Below, one piece after another: positions 22,649 to 33,956 of a stretch of DNA of 64,000 nucleotides. Under the pieces are notes generated by a model, which had not been told where the DNA came from, made no database searches, and was given only the letters and a program-made list of their open reading frames with translations. Within the stretch, counting starts at the first letter, position 1. Each line of letters begins with the position of its first letter. A program made the position numbers and the translations under genes. This DNA comes from Pratylenchus scribneri (lineage: Eukaryota; Nematoda; Chromadorea; Rhabditida; Pratylenchidae), in assembly GCA_030063045.1 (NCBI GenBank), contig JAQSEB010000021.1, positions 992,001 to 1,056,000 of the forward strand. The letters are read 5' to 3'.

Positions 22649-24288
22649 ATGATTGATAGATGGGATAATCTCATAATTAAAATATCATTGTTTTTTTGTT
22701 GTCCAATTCAATTCAAGAGTATTAATTTTGTTTCATTCTTTTGCTGGAAATATTGAATAAATTATGACTTTAAACATGTCCAATAATTTTAATATTCGCA
22801 TTTCCATTGGCCATTGCAAAAATTAGTATTTGGTGTGGGATTTTGCTTCTACTTCGATAAATGTATTATGGGATTTTGATAAATGTAATGAAGTGATATC
22901 CCGGTTCCAAATTTTTCATCGCTTCCGGTTCCACGGTTCCGATTTTTAATGGTTCCGGTTCCAACGTGGTTTCCATTTTTAACGGTTTTGAATTTATAAG
23001 AAAGCATGATTGTTAAGATTTTGGATTTCTAGGCGAGGATGAATGCTAAGAAATGACTAGGATGAATGTTAATAAAAGACGAGGATGAATGTTAATAAAA
23101 GACGAGGATGAATGTTAATAAAAGACGAGGATGAATGTTAAGAAAAGACGAGGATGGATGTTAAGAAAAGACGAGGATGAATGTTAATAAAAGACGAGGA
23201 TGAATGTTAATAAAAGACGAGGATGAATGTTAATAAAAGACGAGGATGAATGTTAATAAAAGACGAGGATGAATGTTAATAAAAGACGAGGATGAATGTT
23301 AATAAAAGACGAGGATGAATGTTAATAAAAGACGAGGATGAATGTTAATAAAAGACGAGGATGAATGTTAATAAAAGACGAGGATGAATGTTAAGAAAAG
23401 ACGAGGATGATTGCTAAGACTAGACAAGTATGATTGCTAAGACTAGACAAGCATGATTGCTAAGACTAGACAAGCATGATTGCTAAGACTAGACAAGCAT
23501 GATTGCTAAGACTAGACAAGCATGATTGCTAAGACTAGACAAGCATGATTGCTAAGACTAGACAAGCATGATTGCTAAGACTAGACAAGCATGATTGCTA
23601 AGACTAGACAAGCATGATTGCTAAGACTAGACAAGCATGATTGCTAAGACTAGACAAGCATGATTGCTAAGACTAGACAAGCATGATTGCTAAGACTTTG
23701 GATTTCTAAGAAAGCATAGATTGCTAAAACTTTGGATTTCTAAGAAAGCATAGATTGCTAAAACTTTGGATTTCTAAGAAAGCATAGATTGCTAAGACTT
23801 TGGATTTCTAAGAAAGCACAGATTGCTAAGACTTTGGATTTCTAAGAAAGCACAGATTGCTAAGACTTTGGATTTCTAAGAAAGCATAGATTGCTAACTG
23901 CGGGAAAATCCATCAAAATCCCGCAAAGCACGGGATCCGGTCCCGCGCCAAACTTTAGAATATATGTTGTTGTGGTTTGGACAAAATTAAGGGTGGTAAA
24001 CCGTTTGAAGCATCTCATGTTTTTTGGTTAAAATAGTTAAAATTGGTTAAAGGTTAAACATAAAGTGAAACATTATCAAATGATGCGTCTTGACGAGATC
24101 TATCGATTGAATAAATGATTTTGGGTTCTAGGGTAAACCAGTTAACTTTAACCAGTATAACCATTTTCGCCTTTTCAATGTGTTTTTTCTTCGAAATTTT
24201 AAATATTTATTCCCATTACAAAAAGCATTTAAATTCATTTTGTTTTTAATCACCTAATATATTAAAATTTGAGGATAATTCCCTCGAT
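22649..24288. other. Intergenic region with composite minisatellite
   Basis: Between ELMOD and bioB (convergent genes). 22890-23030 is a GGTTCCGGTTCC-rich stretch, 23034-23900 three adjoining tandem arrays, and 23960-24200 an FB-B foldback. No gene is seen. Confidence 0.8.
23034..23900. repeat. Composite minisatellite: 23-, 23- and 34-bp arrays
   Basis: Array 1 (about 23034-23405) repeats GACGAGGATGAATGTTAATA plus AAA, about 15 copies. Array 2 (about 23405-23695) repeats GACTAGACAAGCATGATTGC plus TAA, about 12 copies. Array 3 (about 23690-23900) repeats a 34-bp unit beginning GACTTTGGATTTCTAAGAAA, about 6 copies. All three share the GACT/GATTGCTAA framework. The text before array 1 holds single copies of all motifs, so the arrays look like successive expansions of one ancestral stretch. 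Confidence 0.95.
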
Positions 24289-27200
24289 TCAAATTGTCTC
24301 TGCCATTGTTTTCCCCAAAGGAATATCGTCCTCAATTTCTTCATGTTTTTCTTCTCCATCAATTTGTTCTTCCCCTTTCATTCCCAGCCTTTTGAATAGC
24401 TGAATATCGTTTTCCGGTTTTGGGTTTGCCGCCGTCAACAATTTTTCCCCATAGAAGAGGGAATTTGCACCAGCCAAAAAGCAAAGGGCCTAAAAAATTA
24501 TGATAAAGATAAAATATTTTAAATCATTATTTATTTTTTTACTCCAAAAAGTTTTTACAAAACCCGGTTTCTGATTAATTAGAAGTCAAAAACTATTTAA
24601 GGGATAAACAATTAAAAAATTGGGTAAAAAAGTGCCTATAAAATTATTATTTTCACAATTTATGAGTAGTCCTCACTCATCCACTCGCCTGCAATTCATC
24701 GCTCATTTCCTCTCTGCCAGCCGACAATCGAATATAGGATTTTGGCATCAATATTCGGGCAGTCGCAATTGTCCGCACAAAATCGAATGGGTCCAATTCG
24801 CCCACATTGGCCAACGGTGTTCCCGGAATTCGCATCAATTTATTGATTGGAACAGATCTAATTTTGAATGAATATGATCATCAAAATGTGAGATTATATA
24901 ATTTAATTTTTATCACATTTTTTAAACCCCAATTTTATTTTTTTACCCCTAAAGTGGTTTTTGACTTCTAGTAAGTCAGAAATTGGTTTTAGACCTTATA
25001 AACATTTTATACCAATTTCTAGAACTCATCGAGACGAGTCTTTTTACATATATATTTCTTAGTTTAAATCGAAACTGAGCGACTTAAACCGTTTAAATTA
25101 TATTTCCGGTTGGGTTTTAAAACCCTTTAATTTTGGGCAAAAACGAACATTTTATATATACCATTCGATGCGTATCGTTGAGATCTATAAATTGGTATAA
25201 GGTCTACATGGTCTAAAACCGGTTTCTGATTTATTAGAAGTAAGTCAAAACTACTTTTTGGGGTAAAATAAATAGAAAATTAAGTGTAAATTTTATAAAT
25301 TAAATTAGAGATAATTTAGTATATTAGGATTTCATACTCGGGTGCCGGCTCCAAATTGGCCAATGTGACCAACATTTTCACCCTGTCTTCGTTGGTTTCG
25401 CCCATTCCCAAAATTCCACCACTGCAAACTTTCATCCCCGCCGCTCGGACTTTTTCCAGTGTGGAAATTCGATCTTCAAAACGGCGAGTTGTGATTATTT
25501 TACTGTAAAATTCCTTGGAGCAATCGATGTTGTGGTTGTAGAAATCGAGTCCTATTTTTGGGTAAATTTATTTATTCTCAAATTTCAATCAAAAATGTTC
25601 ACCAGCATTTTTCAATTTCTCCGCCTGTTGTTCATTTCTCAACAGGCCAAGTGTGGCGCACGTTTCCAGGCCCATTCCCTTCACTTTTCCAATCATTTCG
25701 CAAACTTTCTCCAAATCTCGATTGTTTGGGCCTCGCCAAGCTGCTCCCTAGAGAAATATTTTTATTTACAATTAAGGAGGGTAGTCCAAAGTCGGTTAAC
25801 CGAAATGAGACTGAAAAGAACCGAGGTGATTTTTGGCTCAAAAATGAAATTGCACTTCGAAAACCTACCACCGAAGTTGAGGACCTAATTGAGTCGATTT
25901 TTGACCCAAAATCGAAACCGATTTTCGAAAACCGGGTAAAACGTAAAACCGAAAAAGAGGGTCAAAATCGATCGGTTTTTTAGTTTTACTATTAAAAATT
26001 TTTCCTTGCCAAGGCCCATTTTTGGTTAATTTAAAATTTCTCAGGGCTATATTTAGTCTGATTTTACTCTATAATTTTACCCTGAAGGACATTTTCCCCC
26101 AAAAATCTTCCCTCTGTGTCCATATTCTGTTCTTTGAGAAGCTATTTTTGTTCATTTTTTAGGGTCATTTATTGAACTAACACAGAAGAAAATTTAGAAA
26201 TTTATAAAAAAAAAAATTGGATAAATATATTTTAATCTTTGGTTTTTCGATAATTTATGAAAAGTTAAATTTTTAACAATTTTTGACCTTTTTCCGAAAT
26301 ATTCAAAAATCAAGAAAAACGAAAGAGCAGTCGTCAAAACGACAAAAATCGAAACCGAAGAGCTCGGTTTAAAACCGACTTTAGACTGCACTATTTACAA
26401 TAGCCAATTAAATTTAGCCAATTATCCCCAAAAAAACCATGCAAAAACGAGTGGCCCCGCCGGCTTTGGCCCTTTTTGCCGCTTCAATCACTTCACTAAA
26501 ATAAATAAAAAGAATTAATTTATCCATTTATTATTAAAACTCACTCCAAATCCATTAATGGCTCTTTTTTGATGCCAGTTTTGTAGAAACTCGATTGCGG
26601 ACAATATGAACAATTTTCGGGGCATGCCCCAGTTTTGATGCTCAACAAAGTACTAATTTGTATGCGAGATGGGTCATGGTTTTGGGCATGCACAGATTGG
26701 GCACCTTTCAAGAATTTGGGATGAGGAGAATATTTAAAAGGTGCGGATTTTTACCGAAAGAATTAAGGCTTTGAAGAAAAATCGTATTCTTTTGCCGAAA
26801 GCTTAATATCTTTTTATTGTCTGATCTTAGACCATATAAACCTTATACTACTATTTCGATAGAGCTTATCAAGATGTATCGATTAATACCAGCCCGAATT
26901 CTATATGCAGGAATTCCGACTTTTTTGAGTTTCATTTCTACCCCTGATTTGTATTTATGTAGTTTTGGTCCTCTTTTTTCTCAAAAAGGAAAAAGTTGGG
27001 AAAAGTGAAAGTTCCCCATTCGGGTATTAGGGATAGGGTTAGAGGGTGAGTGAGTTGATTTTTACCCCATCCTATCTGTAGCCTATCCCTGAAACCCTAA
27101 CCCTATAAGATGACCCAAAGAGGGGGTATCCTTCACTTTTTCTTTTGTGAGGAAAAGTGGGCTCAAACTCCAGTTAAGAATTTTGATTAAACCATGGCAA

Positions 27201-27477
27201 TCAATACAGCAATCGATCTATCTCAATGAGCTTTATCAAATGGTAAAGTTTATATGGTCTAAGTTTAAGATTAGGAAGTTACCCTATAAAAATGATCTTT
27301 CGGCAAAAAGACAGATTTTTTAGCAAAAAATTTTTCCAATATTCTAATTAAATTGAGGGATTACGTACGATGCAAAAGTGTGGGAAAAGGTTGGCCAAAA
27401 AGCTCGATTGCCTCTGAAATTGCCCATTTTTTGGTCGACGCCGAAAATGTTGCTGCTGCTACTTTAGTGGCTGCCAT
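24289..27477 (-). CDS. bioB: Biotin synthase of bacterial origin (351 aa)
   Basis: A radical-SAM enzyme that inserts sulphur into dethiobiotin, the last step of biotin synthesis. Animals normally lack it; a bacterial bioB is known in cyst nematodes. Seven exons keep frame: 27477-27369, 26704-26545, 26495-26438, 25747-25603, 25551-25338, 24857-24689, 24489-24289. The 4Fe-4S ligands are Cys64, Cys68 and Cys71 ([14 protein letters not shown]). The 2Fe-2S ligands are Cys108 (TRFCM), Cys139 (ETCATLG), Cys200 (VCSGG) and Arg272 (YIRLSAGR). [14 protein letters not shown] is the typical C-terminal motif. An extra acidic tail of about 40 residues follows the bacterial end. Intron 6 has a GC donor (CAG|GCGAGT). 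No pathway partner is nearby. Introns 1, 4 and 5 contain repeats. Confidence 0.97.
24955..25262. repeat. Foldback element, family FB-A
   Basis: TTTTTGACTTCTAGTAAGTC faces GATTTATTAGAAGTAAGTCA, with facing TCATCGAGACG cores. It lies in bioB intron 5. A lone right half of the same family (AACCCGGTTTCTGATTAATT) lies at about 24541-24610 in intron 6. Confidence 0.83.
25783..26392. repeat. TIR element in bioB intron 4
   Basis: The ends GTAGTCCAAAGTCGGTT and AACCGACTTTAGACTGCAC are imperfect inverted repeats. The interior is rich in AACCGA/AAAATCGA motifs. No clean duplication is visible at the flanks, so the family is not assigned. Confidence 0.6.
26820..27290. repeat. FB-B foldback with FB-D inserted
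   Basis: Outer arms GTCTGATCTTAGACCATATA and the facing TTTATATGGTCTAAGTTTA enclose a FB-D copy at about 26985-27165 (GTGAAAGTTCCCCATTCGGG facing GGGGTATCCTTCACTTTTTC, with CCCTAACCCTATAA). It lies in bioB intron 1. Confidence 0.75.
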
Positions 27478-28215
27478 TTTTGATGAGGAATTATATTTTT
27501 GTTTTGGATTGATTTAACTTTTAAATGAAGAAAAATATTTGATAAGAATGGGAATATGGGGGAAAATTGAAAAGGAATGAATCGGACCATAAATAATGTC
27601 AATTGATTAGCAGAAATGCGGAAATTGAAAAATAATACAAAAAAATATTGTACTTGGACAAATTTTTTTTAGTTTTATATGTACAATTTCTTGTCTGACT
27701 TTTAATTTTTTTAAAAATCTATTTATAAAGGATGATATTTAATTTGGCGAAAAAACATTGAAAATGGCGAAAAGAGTATTGAAAATGGCGAATAGAATAT
27801 TGAAAATGGCGAAAAGTTTATACCGGTTTAACGTTATGTCCTAGACCCCCAAACCTTATACCCAATTGATAGATCTCGTCAAGACGCGTCGATTGGTATA
27901 TATTTTGTCGTTGTTTGATCAAAAGTTAAGGGGTTTAAACCACTTAAACCATTTTATGGAGTTTGGTTCAAAACCAGTTAAACCATGACATATATACCAT
28001 TCGAAGCGTCTTGACTAGCTCTATCCAATGATATATGGTTTGTGAATTTTAGGCAAACCATTAAACCGTTATAAACTTTTCGCCATTTTCAATACTCCTT
28101 TTCGCCATTTTCAATGTTTTTTTCGCCATTTTAAATATTTCCCATTTTTAAATAGGATGATAAAAAAAGTTTGATTATTATTTATAAATAAAAAATGTAA
28201 AAAAATAAATTTATT
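27478..28215. other. Intergenic gap with FB-B foldback 27725-28140
   Basis: Holds a long FB-B copy with outer GAAAATGGCGAAAAGAGTAT repeats and inner GATCTCGTCAAGACGCGTCG, almost a twin of 5215-5612. The region lies between the bioB start and the end of receptor A, so the bioB promoter must be here; no motif is recognised. Confidence 0.75.
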
Positions 28216-31185
28216 TCATGTTATTGTTCCAAGGCCAAAATTATTTACACTTTTTACTGTAATAATTTTCACTTGGCCCGATGCTGATGCGTCACCGATT
28301 CGGCTTGGCCCGACAATTAGGAAAATCCAATTGTAATAGAGCACGCAGAGCGTCAAATTCATTGTGGCCATTACTGTTGAAATGGGGTTAGCATACTTAT
28401 TCCACATAGCAGGTGTTATCTTAAAATGATATATATGTTGCAGCCGATCTCGTTTTTTAGCCGATTTCGAATTCGGCTAGCCGATCTCGTTTTTTTCTGA
28501 CAGAAATATTGTAGTGGAAGACATTGTAGTTTGTGACCAATGGCTATATCTAGTTCCTAGGCCACTTAGAGTTTTAATTATTTTTCCTAGCCCTAGCCTA
28601 CCCTACCTTAGCCCTAAAACCCATGCCGGCACGACCATAGCCCTAGCCCTACCATAGTTAAACCGGTTTGAAAACCCAAAATTTCAATTGGCAATAACTT
28701 TGGTTCAAACTTGTCAAATTTTACTGAAATTGAAATCTTATAAAGAAAACCGACCCTGACGAATCGAATGAGCTATAGATCAAGTCTGTACGATAACTAG
28801 AACATGCCGAAAACGAGATCGGCTAAAACCAACAACTAAATTCTTCAATATTAATTATTTTTTTAATTTTTAAATTTTAATACATTTTTTAAAATTTAAT
28901 TTTTTACATTCGCCAAATTTCGAATCTGGAGAATAAATGCCGGCATTATTTCCAAAAGAATTTCGCAAATAACAGTAAATTTGACAATTCGATTTTTCTG
29001 AAATAATTTTTTCAAAAAATTCATTATTATTATTTTTTCGAGGATTTATAGAAAAAAAAGTAAAATATTTATATTTTTTTTTAAATTTAATTTTATTTTA
29101 TACAATTTGTTTGTTCATTTGCTTGTTTAAGCACATAAAGAAAAAGACACTGGCAAAAATGTCCAATCCGCCAAAGAACAATTTCAACATGGTCTGTGGA
29201 ATAAAACGAAATTTTGGCGATTGGAAGATTAAAGGTGGTGCACTGAGAGCTGTGTTATATGGGAAAATGTGAAATATAAAATAAAAAAAATTGTTTAATC
29301 TGATATAAAATTATTCATTTGCTTTTCGACAGTAAGGTGTCAACGTATTTTTAAAAAAAAATATTACTTATTCAGCCCTCTCCGCCATTGCCCCTTCCTT
29401 ATTGGTTTCTCGTTGATCCAAAAAATGCCAACCTCAATAAATCCCATAAAATGCCAATCTAACAAAATGCCAATCCCACAAAATGCCAATCCCACAAATT
29501 GCTAGTAAATAGCTTTTGGCTTCTAATAAATCAGAAACCTGTTTTAGACCCTTCAAACCATATTTTGTAGATCTCATCGAGACGCATCAAATGATGTATA
29601 AAATGTTAGGTTTTGGCCCAAAATTAAAGAGTTTAGAACAAAAAACTGGAAATATGGTTTATTCGGTTTAATACCATTTAATTTTGGACAAAAACTTGAC
29701 ATATTATATACCATTCGATGCGTCTCGATGAGATCTACAAAATGGTATAAGGTTTGTAGGGTCTAAAATCAGTTTCAGATTTATTAGAATTAGAATTCAA
29801 AAAATGTTTGTTGGCATTTTGTTGGATTGACATTTTGTGGGTTTTATGGGGATTGGACATTTTGTGGTGTTACCGGTATTCTTTAAAAAAAAAGCAAGAG
29901 ACTCCCGTCCTTCCGAATAGTGCTAAATTATATTTATTGGCATATTAATTTATTTTAAAAAAATGATTGGATTACCTTCGGCCGGATTCAATGGAATCTC
30001 AAGAATATCCCAAATAATTGCCAAAAAATAAACCAAAGGGGTCAAAAATGCCGCTCCCCAGATGTAATGTTTTCGGTAGTGCATAAAAGAAATTGGGAAA
30101 CGGATGATCAAAATGCGCTCCAAAGTCAACGTCAATGACAAATACGGCTGTATGAATAGATAAGGGCCCGAGATGATGTAGATCCAAATGACAATGTCGA
30201 ATTTGGTGAGCGGATCGAACAGTGCGAAAGCCTAGATGTGATTAAAATTTATATAGGATTTTTTTATATGAAATAGTAAATTAACTATGAATTTATATTA
30301 ATAATTTCTTGTTAGTTAAAGCGGCAAAGGTCTAGAATGGTGTTCCCAAAAAAATGTTTTTCTAGATTTTTCAAAAATTGCTTTCTGGGGGTTTTTGGGG
30401 GCCTAGAACACGAATCTAACATCCATTTTTTCATATCTTACCATCTTGGTAGGAGAATGCCAACTTATACCAAGAAAAAGCAAAGGGAAGGGACAAAGGG
30501 CAATTCTGGTTATAAATAAATCATAATTTGTTTAAATTTGAGTTTTATCATACAAAAATGGTACCAATCGATTCGGCACGATGAGCTACGTCTATTGAGC
30601 TATAATATGACTATGTAAAATATTTTTACCAAAATGCCCTTGGTCCCACGCTCCCACCTTTGCTTTTTCTTGGTAAAAGTCAGAGTTCTCTTACCAAGAT
30701 GACAAGATATGAAAAAATGGATGTTAGATTCGTGTTCTAGGCCACCGAAAACCTCCCAGAAAGCAATTTTTGAAAAATCTAAAAAAATTTTTTTGGGACC
30801 ACAATTCTGACCTTTTCCATTAAAGCTTTTAATGCTATTAACAATTAATAAATAATGTAATTTTTAATGTTTGGAAATAAAAATTTTTGATCACATAAAA
30901 TGGACTCACTTTTTGCAAATAAGTTCCAAAATGCAAAAATAACAATAGAAAATGGAAGCTGAGGTATAATTTCATCATAGCCGAAATTTTTACAGAGACT
31001 CGCCGAAATATTGGCGAAAACACAAGCAAATTGCCTATCAGTAGAAGAGAAGTTATTTGAAAGCAGAGAACAAGTCCAATCTGTGTATTGTTAAGCAACA
31101 ATATTGTTGTATCGTTGTTGGAAGTATAGTAATTATTTGGATTTGGCGAAAATGTGAGAATGGGAATTGGAGCGGATTCCGTCAT
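28216..31185 (-). CDS. 7TM chemoreceptor-like GPCR A (323 aa)
   Basis: Five exons keep frame: 31185-30910, 30231-29976, 29249-29104, 28997-28908, 28419-28216. Seven hydrophobic segments can be read: IGLVLCFQITSLLLIGNLLV, MMKLYLSFHFLLLFLHF, IVIWIYIISGPYLFIQPYLS, WGAAFLTPLVYFLAIIWDI, LKLFFGGLDIFASVFFFMCL, FTVICEILLEIMPAFIL and NLTLCVLYYNWIFLIVG. TLTLERI ends TM3, as in nematode Sra-type receptors. Two potential N-glycosylation sites precede TM1 (NDT, NNT). Exon layout matches receptors B and C, so they are one family. Likely role: chemosensation at the plasma membrane; the subfamily is inferred, not proven. Introns contain FB-F (30320-30830), FB-A (29510-29815) and FB-C (28437-28850). Confidence 0.8.
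28437..28850. repeat. Foldback element, family FB-C
   Basis: GCAGCCGATCTCGTTTTTTA on the left faces CCGAAAACGAGATCGGCTAA on the right, with CCCTAGCCCTACC-rich interior. It lies in receptor A intron 4. Confidence 0.75.
29510..29815. repeat. Foldback element, family FB-A
   Basis: GCTTCTAATAAATCAGAAAC faces AGTTTCAGATTTATTAGAAT, with facing GATCTCATCGAGACGC cores. It lies in receptor A intron 2. Around it, short tandem GCCAATCCCACAAAAT units occur at 29427-29500 and again at 29810-29865 in inverted form. Confidence 0.83.
30320..30830. repeat. Foldback element, family FB-F
   Basis: Long arms: GGTGTTCCCAAAAAAATG and GGGGGTTTTTGGGGGCCTAG on the left face the reverse forms near 30750-30810. The middle has CGATTCGGCACGATGAGCTA. 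Relatives sit at the same intron position in receptors B (42500-42990) and C (44880-45385). Confidence 0.8.
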
Positions 31186-31689
31186 CAGCAGCAGCAGCAG
31201 CGGGATGCAGACGAAGAGTGTTTTATATTACCTAAAAATATAATACCGTGTTCTTCTATTAGAAGCCCATGGGCATATAAATTTCATAGCCTCTCTGGGT
31301 TGGGCTTCAAATAGAAGGTGGGCTAATAAATTTCAGAGCAGGAAAATGCGAAAATAAAATTTTATCGATAAAATTTGCAACAATCAGAACATTTTTTTTA
31401 CAAAACAAACAATATTATGCGTAAATTTATGAAAATGAATAGATTCCAAAACATCTATTTTTTTCAAAGGTTCATTTTCGCATATCTGCTTTATTTATTG
31501 TATTTTGAAATGTATAATATTATTTTCATGAGGCATTTTAATTTAGATAGAATAGGATAATTTCAACAAAATACATTTCTGCCGGTGTTTTACTTTGAGA
31601 GTGGCCTCGATAATTTCATGAATATCAGTTATTTATTACTACAAATTAAAACCAAATAATATTGCTCCTCATTAACCGAAGGGATAAAT
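31186..31689. other. Gene-free stretch upstream of receptor A
   Basis: AT-rich; no gene is recognised. A short AGC repeat at about 31186-31200 is the only low-complexity feature. The start of receptor A could lie further upstream if another exon exists here, but none was found. Confidence 0.5.
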
Positions 31690-32790
31690 TCTTTTCTAGT
31701 TGCACATTTATTTTTTTCTAGTTGCTAATATTTAGATATTTTTTTCTAGTTGCAAATTTATTTTTTTCTAGTAGCAAGTGGGATTTTTTGTCCTTCACGT
31801 TGTAAATAATAGAAAATGGTTTGTAATATGGAAATTTGGATAAAATGGGATTAATAAAGGTAAAAATGGGCCAAAAGGGGGTGCGAGGGATTAAGCCGGA
31901 TATTGGGGATTAAGGAGGATATGGTCGGATTAAGGGGGATTAATGTCTGAAATAGATTGGGAATGACCCGGAGGGACATTTGAAGGTCGGGAAGTGTCTG
32001 AGAGTGCGCGGGATATAGCCGGATATAGGGGATTAAGGTGGATAAAGGGGGATTAAGCAGCGAAATGGTCCGGAAGGCCATTGGAAGGTCAGGAAAGTGT
32101 AAGAGGCCCGGAAACTGCGCGGGATTAAGACGGATATAGAGGGATATACGTGGATTAAGAGGGATTAAGCCGGATTAAGCTTAGTTAGGGGCTAGGGATT
32201 AGGGTTATGGTTAGGGACGGCATGGGATCTAGGGGCTAGGGGTTTAGTGGTACGGAGCACTCGGAATATAGCCGGATATAGAGGGATTAACGTGGATATG
32301 GGGGAATAAACCGGATTAATCTTATTTATGGGCTAGGGTTAGGGTTAGAGGTTCGGAGCATAGGAATGTCGCGAAGCCGGAAGCAAAACATCCCAAACCG
32401 GGCTCGCGCTCATCGATACCAGGCCTTAATCCGGCTTAATCCCCCCAAATCCACCTTAATCCCCCTTTATCCGGCTTAATCCCGCGCACTCACCGTGTCT
32501 TTGTTACACTTCCCCGACCTTATACTGGCCATCCAGACAATTTCCCATCAATTTCGGGGTTTAATCCCTCTATATCCTCCTTAATCCCCATATATCCGGC
32601 TTAATCCCCCGCACCCCCTTTTGGCCCATTTTTACCTTTATTAATCCCATTTTATCCAAATTTCCATATTACAAACCATTTTCTATTATTTACAACGTGA
32701 AGGACAAAAAATCCCACTTGCTACTAGAAAAAAATAAATTAGCAACTAGAAAAAAATATCTAAATATTAGCAACTAGAAAAAAATGGGAT
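31690..32790. mobile_element. Large foldback transposon, GGATTAAG-rich
   Basis: About 1.1 kb with inverted arms of roughly 220 bp. Left arm: TTTTCTAGTTGC repeats, then AGTGGGATTTTTTGTCC, GGGCCAAAAGGGGGTGCGAG. Right arm: the reverse complement, ending AGCAACTAGAAAAAAAT. The interior repeats GGATTAAG and GGATATAG units that also pair across the centre (GGATATAGGGGATTAAGG facing CCTTAATCCCC). There is no open frame and no clear TSD. Confidence 0.85.
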
Positions 32791-33956
32791 CCTTAACCGA
32801 ATAACTCAGAATAAATTTCTATTTTATAATTTCAATAAAATCTAATCATCATAAATATTAAATAATAATAAAATGTGAAAATTGAAATATATATGTTATA
32901 TGAAATCCAAATTTTATTGTATAAATATACAAACAAACAGCACGCTTTATCAGAAAGAATGAATGAATGTTGTGCGTGTACATTTTATTTTAATTCCACA
33001 TTCGGTAAATAAGGAAATAAATCGCCAAATTTTTTTAATACTAGGCACGCAATACATGTGAATTTTGTAAATTATCAGAAAAAATTAAATGAAATGTCAC
33101 CAAATGTCCCTACAAAATGAGAAAATTAAGTAAAAATTCATGCTTATTTACAAATTAAAATTAAATTAAAAGGGCACATTTCCTTGTTGAATTTATACAA
33201 AATTCATACGCCCACGTGAGCACAAAAATTTCCAATTTTTATTTTAGGAATCCAGATAAAATTGAAATTGTCCTCAAATTAAACAAAATTTTTACAGCAA
33301 AATTAAGAGACATATTTATAAGAATGACGAATTTATCTTTTATCAGAATAAGAATTTTCGATAAAAGAATTTCAATCTCATTAATAAAATTTTATTAAAT
33401 TGAAGATACCATCACAAAAATAATATCGGGTGGAGTATTTGCACTTCAAGGTAAAAAGCCAATTTTCGAATGATGCCCATCGAATTGGATGATGGTATCG
33501 GCAAAAATGCTCGGACAATTCGGAATAAAGGAAGGTCTTCTATTATAGAATGAACAATGAATGCACTTGGAATTGGAAAATAAAATAGATAAAAATGTAA
33601 AAAAATTAAAAGTCAGCAAAGCGCACTGGATTTCATTCGAAATTGCTTGAGTGCATTTGTCTATATTCATTATGTATTTTTGAGTAATAAACAGATATTT
33701 TAAATTTTCCGGATCCCTAAAAATGTTAAAAATTTTAAAGATTTGAGCAATATCAAGTTCGGCGCTGTACTCTAAAGCCATTAAAACTTAACTGCTATCT
33801 GCTTAAGCGATTAAACAAACGGGAAAATATATTTAATAACATTTATCCATTAATTAATTATATTTAGCTTAACGATTGAATTATTTATTGGAATTTTGTG
33901 ATTTATTTAAATACTATATCAAAATTATATCTATTCATCTTCACAATTTTTCATTT
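32791..33956. other. Gene-poor AT-rich stretch
   Basis: Downstream of the xylanase. A 111-codon frame at 33446-33781 (-) begins MALEYSAELDIAQIF and has a Cys-containing end (KCIHCSFYNRRPSFIPNCPS). It shows no recognisable domain or signal peptide and could be an exon of an unrecognised gene or chance. Confidence 0.4.

Noticed and set aside
22649..24000. CRISPR-like regular array (23-bp periodic units)
   Set aside because: The units are direct head-to-tail copies without unique spacers, in a eukaryotic genome; this is a minisatellite.
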